Source of the DNA: CAADGU01 sp964581605
Lineage (GTDB): Bacteria; Chloroflexota; Anaerolineae; Promineifilales; Promineifilaceae
Assembly: GCA_964581605.1 (NCBI GenBank)
Contig: CAZOPF010000183.1
Span: 1-6,303, forward strand
DNA length: 6,303 bases
Reading direction: 5' to 3'
Positions 1 to 4,536 of the stretch are shown here, one piece after another (the first letter of the stretch is position 1; each line of letters opens with the position of its first letter). Under the pieces are notes generated by a model. The model was not told the DNA's origin. It saw only the letters and a list, made by a program, of their open reading frames with translations, and searched no databases. The position numbers were made by a program, and so were the translations under genes.

Positions 1-945
1 CAATCGGTTCTGGTAAGCGGTGAGGGTGTACTGTTTGTGGGTTGTGAAGTGCCCTTTGCACCAGTCGGCGGTAAAGGCGGCTTCGGTTTCGAGGCCGGGT
101 GTGTGTGGTTGGTGGAATTTGCGAATTTTGCGCTGCATCTCCCATTGGTCGAGCCAACGGCCGAGCGGGGTGCGCAGGGGTAGTTCGGCCAGTCGTTGCA
201 GGCGGAAGTGGGGTGTACGGCCGTGCCCCATTTTCCGTGGCAGCCCGATGGCGTTGGGCAAAAAGGCGTCTGTCCAGCGGTTGATCTGCCGGATGCGGGC
301 ATATATGTCCATGCCCGAAAGGGGCATCATCTGCACCACTTCGTGGGCGGTGTAGAGGTTGTGTTCGGGGAAATGGAGGGCGCGTTCGGCCAGGATGTAG
401 TTGGGGCAGAGGGTATAGCCGCGCCGGGCGGCCAGCCGGACAATGGCAATGGCGAAGGCGCGGTTGAGCCAGACACGGCCGTTGGCGGCCACCAGCAAAT
501 AATCAATATCCCCGTTTGGGGCCATGTTGTCTACGGCCAACGATCCGGTGACGGCCACCATGCGGGTGAAGGGCAGGCTGGCCAGTAGACGGCCGTACTG
601 CATGGCGACCGGCCACAACTGGCGGGCCAATCGCCCCCGTTCCTGGCGAATGGCGGCCGTTTCTTCACGGCCGGGCAGGGCATAATAGGCCCCCACGTGG
701 CAGAGATGGCGGCTGGTAAATCGTTTGTCGGCCAGCACATTTTCCACTTCGGGCAGGCTGGCGGGGGTTTCGGCCAGATAGCGGTGGATTTCGGCGGCCG
801 TGAGCGGATAATCGAACACATCCACATAGGCGACGGTGCGCCAGACGGCCGTTTCCAGTGGTGTCAGTGCCGGTGGGGTTGCCGAGGATATTGGTTTGGG
901 GATGATGGTCAGGCGGGGATATTCCCCCGTAGCCAGGTTACTCAT
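1..945 (-). CDS. Nucleotidyltransferase-fold protein, C-terminus cut off by the window
   Basis: Reading the minus strand from the ATG at 945-943 gives 315 codons without a stop to base 1, so the 3' end lies outside the window. Residues 134-148 carry the nucleotidyltransferase signature: Gly134-Ser135, then Asp146-Ile-Asp148 followed by a hydrophobic strand (YLLV). This is the metal-binding core of the polymerase-beta-like fold. Residues 31-60 (ETAVWRTVAYVDVFDYPLTA and following) look like an N-terminal helical, winged-helix-like segment. No membrane segment or signal peptide is visible. Third gene of the minus-strand operon, 16 bases after the O-antigen-ligase-like gene, with a good ribosome site in the gap. 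Proteins of this kind transfer a nucleotide to a protein, RNA or small molecule; the substrate here is unknown. Its place next to a polysaccharide ligase suggests a cell-surface role, which is inference. The fold call is fairly secure, the function is not. Confidence 0.8.
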   Translation of the reverse strand, partial: MSNLATGEYPRLTIIPKPISSATPPALTPLETAVWRTVAYVDVFDYPLTAAEIHRYLAETPASLPEVENVLADKRFTSRHLCHVGAYYALPGREETAAIRQERGRLARQLWPVAMQYGRLLASLPFTRMVAVTGSLAVDNMAPNGDIDYLLVAANGRVWLNRAFAIAIVRLAARRGYTLCPNYILAERALHFPEHNLYTAHEVVQMMPLSGMDIYARIRQINRWTDAFLPNAIGLPRKMGHGRTPHFRLQRLAELPLRTPLGRWLDQWEMQRKIRKFHQPHTPGLETEAAFTADWCKGHFTTHKQYTLTAYQNRL

Positions 946-953
946 GTGATAGT

Positions 954-959
954 TCCTCA
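954..959 (-). promoter_or_regulatory. Ribosome binding site of the nucleotidyltransferase-fold gene
   Basis: On the minus strand TGAGGA is followed, after 8 bases, by the ATG at 945-943. It fits entirely in the 16-base gap after the upstream stop codon (964-962). It supports this start and translation from a shared mRNA. Confidence 0.6.
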
Positions 960-961
960 GG

Positions 962-2383
962 TCAGGCATCCGATTTCGACAGCCAAAGGCTGCTAGAAAA
1001 ATCGGAAGTCTTCATCCAGGTTGGCGCGGCCCACATGGCGGCGGCCAACCCCAACATGATGGACCCTTGCATGGTGAAGGGGGTGGGTTCTGGTTGCAGC
1101 AGACTGATGATGAGAATGGCCAGCCAGACGGCCGTTGCCGGGGCATAGTTGCGCAGCAGTTGGCGGCGGGCCAGCGGCCAGAGCAGCACGGCCAGCCAGC
1201 AAAACAGCCCCACGACGCCCAATTCCACCCCCATCAGCAGTGGTGTGACGTGAACCAGCCCGGCATAATGCAGCAGTTGTTGGGCGGCGGGCACAAACTG
1301 TCCCAGACCCACACCAAACCAGGGGTGGGTTTGCAGCAGTTCCCAGGCCACCGGCAGATCGCGGGCGCGTTCTAAAAAAGAGGCCAGTTCCACCAGATTG
1401 CGCGGTCGGGAAATGCGCCCCAACAGGACGGGGGCATATAGCAGGACGAACAGGGCAAATCCGCCGCCCAGCAGCAGCAGCCAGATGAGGTGTGTGCGGG
1501 AGGGGCGGGGGAAGCGCGACGGCCGTGCCCGCCAGCCCGCCATGCCATACACCAGCAGCCCAACCGCCAGCGCCAGCCAGGCAGAGCGAGACAGACTGAC
1601 GAGCAAACCACCCAATCCGGCGGCCAGCGCCAGTTGCAGCCACAGCCGCCATTTGCCGGTGGACATTTTGACCAGCGGCCAGAGCATGAGCCAGAGCAGC
1701 GCCACTTTCCACCCCAGCCGGTTAGGGTGGCTGTTGAGGCCGTAGCCGCGCAGCCAGCGAGCATCGCCGTTCATCACAATGCTGACATCCAGCCGGGTGG
1801 CGCTGAGGAGAGGTTCGCCCATGAAGCTGAGACTCAGGTCTTGCTGCTGCCAGAATTGGAGCAGCGCTACGCTGCTTTGCGCCAGCATGACGAGCGCCAG
1901 AGTGGCCGCCAATCCCCACCAGACGGCCGTTGGCGGATGCAGGTTCAGGGCGCTGAGATAGATGAGCCAGAAGAGGAGGAGCATGAGGACGGCCGTGATC
2001 ATTGGCTGGATGGGTGCGGAATTGGCATGAAAGAGGGTGACGGCAAAGGCGAGCGCGGTCAGCACGGCCAGGGGCAGCGTCACCCGCCGGTCGCCCCAAG
2101 ACCAGGTGTCAGTTTGCCGCCATTGCACCAATAGACCTATTGCCAGTAACAATGGCAGCAGGCTCAATGGCCCAATACGCCAGCCTTGCCAGGGAAAGGC
2201 CGCCCAGGTGAAGGGGCCTTGCTGCCAACCATAGGAATGACTGAGCAGTGCCAGCCATAAAAAGAGCAGAAATGCTCCCCGGCTGAGAGAAATGAAGGCA
2301 AGCCCGTTCGTAGCAGGCGATTTATCGCCTAAGGCAGGCGACAAATCGCCTACTATAAACGAGGGAGAGGAGGATGGTTTCAT
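962..2383 (-). CDS. O-antigen ligase/polymerase family (Wzy_C-type) integral membrane protein
   Basis: Polytopic membrane protein of 473 residues from the ATG at 2383-2381, with about ten or more hydrophobic segments spread over the whole length. Family marks, numbered from this start: RGYGLNSHPN at 212-221 followed by LG, a Ser/Arg-rich SLSRSAW at 263-269 at a membrane edge, HPWFGVGLGQF at 353-363, and a loop ending in GVELG near 385-389. These match the Wzy_C/WaaL superfamily, which joins lipid-linked polysaccharide repeat units to each other or to a lipid acceptor on the outer face of the membrane. Ligase cannot be told from polymerase here. The frame stays open upstream to a TTG at 2425-2423, giving 487 residues, but those extra codons lie in an ATTACCCAATT repeat and neither start has a convincing ribosome site, so ATG is preferred. 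Residues 10-27 are encoded by a double palindrome. Middle gene of the minus-strand operon. Confidence 0.9.
   Translation of the reverse strand: MKPSSSPSFIVGDLSPALGDKSPATNGLAFISLSRGAFLLFLWLALLSHSYGWQQGPFTWAAFPWQGWRIGPLSLLPLLLAIGLLVQWRQTDTWSWGDRRVTLPLAVLTALAFAVTLFHANSAPIQPMITAVLMLLLFWLIYLSALNLHPPTAVWWGLAATLALVMLAQSSVALLQFWQQQDLSLSFMGEPLLSATRLDVSIVMNGDARWLRGYGLNSHPNRLGWKVALLWLMLWPLVKMSTGKWRLWLQLALAAGLGGLLVSLSRSAWLALAVGLLVYGMAGWRARPSRFPRPSRTHLIWLLLLGGGFALFVLLYAPVLLGRISRPRNLVELASFLERARDLPVAWELLQTHPWFGVGLGQFVPAAQQLLHYAGLVHVTPLLMGVELGVVGLFCWLAVLLWPLARRQLLRNYAPATAVWLAILIISLLQPEPTPFTMQGSIMLGLAAAMWAAPTWMKTSDFSSSLWLSKSDA
2315..2351. repeat. Two adjacent near-identical palindromes inside the ligase gene
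   Basis: At 2315-2330 the sequence is AGGCGATTTATCGCCT, with 7-bp arms AGGCGAT/ATCGCCT. At 2336-2351 it is AGGCGACAAATCGCCT, which on the minus strand reads AGGCGATTTGTCGCCT, with 6-bp arms. Five bases separate them. Both are translated in the N-terminus of the O-antigen-ligase-like protein as two related GDxSPA-type stretches (GDLSPA and GDKSPA). This looks like a small REP-like hairpin element that landed near the start of the gene and was kept in frame. Whether the unit occurs elsewhere in the genome cannot be seen from this window. Confidence 0.7.
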
Positions 2384-2441
2384 ATCCAATTGGTAATTGA
2401 GTAATTGGGGAATTGGCTGCTTCAATTACTCGATTACCCAA
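2384..2441. repeat. ATTACCCAATT-type low-complexity repeat, copy 1, with hairpin
   Basis: The stretch is made of variants of AATTGGGTAATTGAG and their complements. It contains an inverted repeat: TAATTGAGTAATTG at 2394-2407 pairs with CAATTACTCGATTA at 2423-2436, 13 of 14 positions complementary, around a 15-base loop. It fills the junction between the radical SAM stop codon (2448-2446) and the ligase ATG (2383). The possible TTG start of the ligase gene at 2425 lies inside the right arm. It resembles the sequence at 3513-3552 and 4006-4048. Confidence 0.7.
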
Positions 2442-2445
2442 TATC

Positions 2446-3966
2446 TTAAAACCCAGATGTTTCCGGGCGCTGGTAGGCAATGAGGCGGTGCAGGGCGCGA
2501 AGTTCCAGCGGTGAGCGGTAGATGCGGGTGTGGTAGCGCCAGGAGGAAAGCAATTTCAGTACCCGGCGGCGCGCTCCGGTCAGGCGGGTATCGGTGGAGG
2601 TGGGGTAGTAGGCGTTGAGGACGCGCTCGAAGTCGTGCAGTTGTTTGTGGAGCGGCCGTTTAATCCAGGGCATGGTCAGGCTGCGGCGCTGTGAAAAGTT
2701 GAGCCAGGCGGGGCTGACCCACTCTTCCAGAGTTTGCGGGAAGGCGAACCCTTCTGCCTGGGCTTCGTCGTAGAGGTCGCCGGCCAGGGGAACGGGGGTG
2801 TACAGGTACATGATGATTTCGGCGGCGGGGTTGAGTTGTTTCACCTGGCGGATGAAGTTCATGGTCTGGTGGGCGTCGGCTTCGGGGTCGGGTGGGTTGC
2901 CCATGACAAAGGAGAGTTCGGGCACGATGCCGTAGCTTTTCATGCGGCGTACCATTTCCAGTGTTTTTTCCGGGGTCATCTGCCCGCCTTTGTCCATGCG
3001 TTTGAGGGTTTCCAGCGAGCCGGATTCGGCGCCGAGGAAGACCATTTTCAGACCGGCGTCGCGCATGAGTGCCCAGGTGCGGTCGCTGTATTGCATCATG
3101 GTGTCAATGCGCCCTTCGCCCCACCAGGCGATGCCCAGGTCGGCGATGCGTTCGCTGAATTCGGCCATGCGGGCTTCCTGGGTGAAGAAGTTGTTGTCGT
3201 AAAATTCGATGGCGTTGACCTGCCATTTTTGGTGGTAGAGGCGGGCGATTTGTTCCAGTTGCACGGCCGTTTGGGGCAGCCAACGGCCGTTGACCATGTT
3301 CACCACCGCGCAAAAGTTACAGAAAAAGGGGCAGCCGTAGGAGGAGTGATAGCCCAATGTGCGGCTGCCTAAAAAAGTGCGGCGCACATACCGCCCAACA
3401 GACACACGCTCAAAATTCCAGGGGGGCAGGTTTTTGGGGGCGGGGATGGGGGCGAGGGGGTTGGTGGCGGGACGGCCGTCGGCGTCTTTGTAGGCCAGGC
3501 CGGGAATAGAGAAATTGGGAGATTGGGTAATTGGGATATGGGGTAATTGGGCAAGTGGAATGTGGGTACGGCCGTACAGGTGGTCGAGTAGTTGCAGGAA
3601 GGCGTATTCGCCGTGGCCGCGAATGACGTAATCTACGTAGTCGGCGCGCAGGCAGACGTCCCAATGTTGGGTGGGGAAGTAGCCGCCCCAGATGATGGTG
3701 AGGTGGGGATGGCGGCGTTTGAGTTCGCGGCAGAGGGGGACGGCCTGTTGCAGTTGGGGGCCGGGCATGACGGTGACGGCCAGGATGGGGTTGGGGCCGG
3801 CGTGTTGGATATGGCCGTGTAGCACCGCTAATGGGTCATCCTCCAGATTGCCATCCACAATTTCGTATGTGTACTGCCCTTCCAGCACGGCTCCTACCGC
3901 CAGCAGGGACATAGGCAAAATAGGTTTACGGTTGGCCGATGATTGGGGGTTGTAGAGAATGATCAT
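2446..3966 (-). CDS. B12-binding-domain radical SAM protein
   Basis: Protein of 506 residues from ATG 3966-3964 to TAA 2448-2446. Residues 1-130 form a cobalamin-binding-like Rossmann domain, with IIWGGYFPT at 91-99 and VIRGHGE at 114-120; these match the family's GG-P-T and GEGE-type motifs. I see no DxHxxG motif, so cobalt would not be held by the usual histidine. Residues 205-400 are the radical SAM barrel: Cys212, Cys216 and Cys219 make the CxxxCxxC that binds the 4Fe-4S cluster, and later strands include EFYDNN (254-259), GEGRID (283-288) and FLGAESGS (310-317). The C-terminal third is basic and unassigned. This is the BchE/methylase-like class, whose members methylate or rearrange unactivated carbons; the substrate here is unknown. 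First gene of the minus-strand operon. Odd points: residues 134-153 are encoded by a low-complexity repeat, and a proline-rich linker (169-182) by a G-quadruplex motif. Confidence 0.92.
   Translation of the reverse strand: MIILYNPQSSANRKPILPMSLLAVGAVLEGQYTYEIVDGNLEDDPLAVLHGHIQHAGPNPILAVTVMPGPQLQQAVPLCRELKRRHPHLTIIWGGYFPTQHWDVCLRADYVDYVIRGHGEYAFLQLLDHLYGRTHIPLAQLPHIPITQSPNFSIPGLAYKDADGRPATNPLAPIPAPKNLPPWNFERVSVGRYVRRTFLGSRTLGYHSSYGCPFFCNFCAVVNMVNGRWLPQTAVQLEQIARLYHQKWQVNAIEFYDNNFFTQEARMAEFSERIADLGIAWWGEGRIDTMMQYSDRTWALMRDAGLKMVFLGAESGSLETLKRMDKGGQMTPEKTLEMVRRMKSYGIVPELSFVMGNPPDPEADAHQTMNFIRQVKQLNPAAEIIMYLYTPVPLAGDLYDEAQAEGFAFPQTLEEWVSPAWLNFSQRRSLTMPWIKRPLHKQLHDFERVLNAYYPTSTDTRLTGARRRVLKLLSSWRYHTRIYRSPLELRALHRLIAYQRPETSGF
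3436..3460 (+). other. G-quadruplex motif inside the radical SAM gene
   Basis: Four guanine runs of 5, 4, 5 and 5 (3436-3440, 3442-3445, 3448-3452, 3456-3460) are separated by loops of 1, 2 and 3 bases. A further run of six lies at 3421-3426. The G-rich strand is the template strand of the minus-strand gene. The complementary coding strand gives the proline-rich linker around residues 169-182. The motif fit is direct; folding in the cell is not shown. Confidence 0.55.
3513..3552. repeat. ATTACCCAATT-type low-complexity repeat, copy 2, translated
   Basis: Contains AATTGGGAGATTGGGTAATT and further ATTGGG units on the plus strand. Read on the minus strand in the radical SAM frame it encodes residues from about 139 to 151, including LPHIPITQSPNF. 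This lies between the B12-binding-like domain and the radical SAM core. It keeps the reading frame and looks like a repeat insertion or expansion into a tolerant linker. Confidence 0.7.
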
Positions 3967-4005
3967 AATGGGTGTCCACTTTATGAAGTAATAGAGTCAT
4001 TTGGC

Positions 4006-4048
4006 AATTAAAGGTCAATTACTCAATTACATGATTACCCAATTACCC
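4006..4048. repeat. ATTACCCAATT-type low-complexity repeat, copy 3, intergenic
   Basis: Contains CAATTACTCAATTAC followed by ATGATTACCCAATTACCC. It sits between the divergent radical SAM and DUF952 genes, in what would be the 5' leader of the radical SAM operon if the extended -10 at 4061-4069 is used. The repeat stays open in the DUF952 frame back to a TTG at 4001, but that extension is not a plausible protein start. Confidence 0.7.
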
Positions 4049-4060
4049 TTGTGCCGGGTC

Positions 4061-4069
4061 ATTATAGCA
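4061..4069 (-). promoter_or_regulatory. Extended -10 promoter element for the radical SAM operon
   Basis: On the minus strand the sequence is TGCTATAAT, a perfect -10 hexamer with the TGn extension. The matching -35 position (about 4083-4089) is weak (TTTCCC or CTTTCC), as is common when the extended -10 is present. Transcription would start near 4054, giving a leader of nearly 90 bases that contains repeat copy 3. Confidence 0.45.
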
Positions 4070-4108
4070 TTGACTGGCAAGAGGGAAAGAACCGGGCATA
4101 ATGGAAGC

Positions 4109-4456
4109 ATGATTATTTTGCATATCGCAAGGCGGGGGGAGTGGGAAACGGCCGTGACCCAAGGGCAGTATACGGCCGATTCGCTGGACAGCGAAGGGTT
4201 CATCCATTGTTCTACCCCGGAGCAGGTACTCATCCCGGCGAATGAACATTTTCGGGGGCAAACCGATTTATTGCTGTTGTGCATTGACCCCACCCGGCTG
4301 GCGGCGCCTTTGGTGTATGAAGATTGTTACCAAACCGGGATGACCTTTCCGCACATTTATGGGCCACTCAACATAGATGCCGTGCGGCAAGTGCTGGATT
4401 TTCCGCCACAAGCCGATGGCTTGTTTGTGCTGCCGCTATCATTTTGCTTCACATAA
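4109..4456 (+). CDS. DUF952 family small protein
   Basis: Protein of 115 residues from ATG 4109-4111 to TAA 4454-4456, a normal length for DUF952 (PF06108). Family marks are clear: SEGFIHCSTPEQV at 28-40, ANEHFRG at 44-50, DLLLLCID at 53-60, and FPHIYGPLN at 80-88 followed by AV..VLDFPP. The conserved His and Cys of GFIHCS and the His of FPHIYGPL would line a likely active or binding pocket. The family is soluble and has no established function; some members have been annotated as glutathione S-transferase-like, which I do not support here. The ATG is chosen because family homology begins at MIILHIARRG, and everything upstream in frame is repeat-derived. No good ribosome site is visible (GGAAG ends one base before the ATG) and no convincing promoter was found. 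Transcribed divergently from the radical SAM operon. Confidence 0.88.
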   Translation: MIILHIARRGEWETAVTQGQYTADSLDSEGFIHCSTPEQVLIPANEHFRGQTDLLLLCIDPTRLAAPLVYEDCYQTGMTFPHIYGPLNIDAVRQVLDFPPQADGLFVLPLSFCFT

Positions 4457-4476
4457 TCTTTTTGCTGTGCTAAAAT
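4448..4476 (+). promoter_or_regulatory. Sigma70-type promoter for the cNMP/bPH2 membrane protein gene
   Basis: TTCACA at 4448-4453 (one mismatch to TTGACA), a 17-base spacer, then TAAAAT at 4471-4476 (one mismatch to TATAAT) preceded by TGC, the extended -10 form. The -35 overlaps the last codons of the DUF952 gene. Transcription would start near 4483, just before the hairpin at 4495-4527. Confidence 0.6.
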
Positions 4477-4494
4477 CCTGGCGCAATCAATCGA

Positions 4495-4527
4495 AGACCT
4501 GACAGGTCTCCCTGACCTGTCAGGTCT
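4495..4527 (+). repeat. Perfect 14-bp hairpin in the leader of the cNMP/bPH2 gene
   Basis: AGACCTGACAGGTC at 4495-4508 is exactly complementary to GACCTGTCAGGTCT at 4514-4527, with the loop TCCCT. Each arm is itself nearly palindromic (AGACCTG A CAGGTCT and GACCTG T CAGGTC), so one large or two small hairpins can form. No U-run follows, so it is not a classic terminator. It ends 9 bases before the ATG at 4537 and includes an AGG at 4522-4524, so it could mask the ribosome site. It could equally be a dispersed repeat that settled here. Confidence 0.75.
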
Positions 4528-4536
4528 GTTCAGGCA

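Noticed and set aside
993..1712. Open frame of 239 codons on the minus strand
   Set aside because: Same strand but another frame of the ligase gene; Ala/Gly/Arg-rich shadow of a GC-rich gene without membrane segments or motifs.
1490..2134. Long open frame of 214 codons on the plus strand
   Set aside because: It is antisense to the O-antigen-ligase-like gene, rich in Gln, Arg, Glu and His as expected from reversed membrane-protein codons, and has no family motif.
2384..2425. TTG start at 2425 for the ligase gene
   Set aside because: The extra 14 codons lie in repeat DNA and have no good ribosome site; kept only as an alternative to the ATG at 2383.
2734..3372. Open frame of 212 codons on the plus strand
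   Set aside because: Antisense to the radical SAM barrel, including the codons for the cluster cysteines; composition is biased to Gly, Val, Phe and His and shows no domain.
2384..4048. CRISPR array made of the repeated ATTACCC patches
   Set aside because: The units are short, variable, unevenly placed and have no regular unique spacers.
4070..4102. TTGACT and CATAAT as a promoter for DUF952
   Set aside because: The spacer is 21 bases, too long for a standard sigma70 promoter.
4001..4108. Upstream extension of the DUF952 gene to a TTG start
   Set aside because: The added 36 residues come from the ATTACCCAATT repeat and from the divergent promoter region, and DUF952 homology begins at the ATG at 4109.
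4495..4527. Hairpin as an intrinsic terminator after DUF952
   Set aside because: No U-run follows on the plus strand and no matching run is seen on the other side. It also lies downstream of a good promoter for the next gene, so a terminator role is unlikely.
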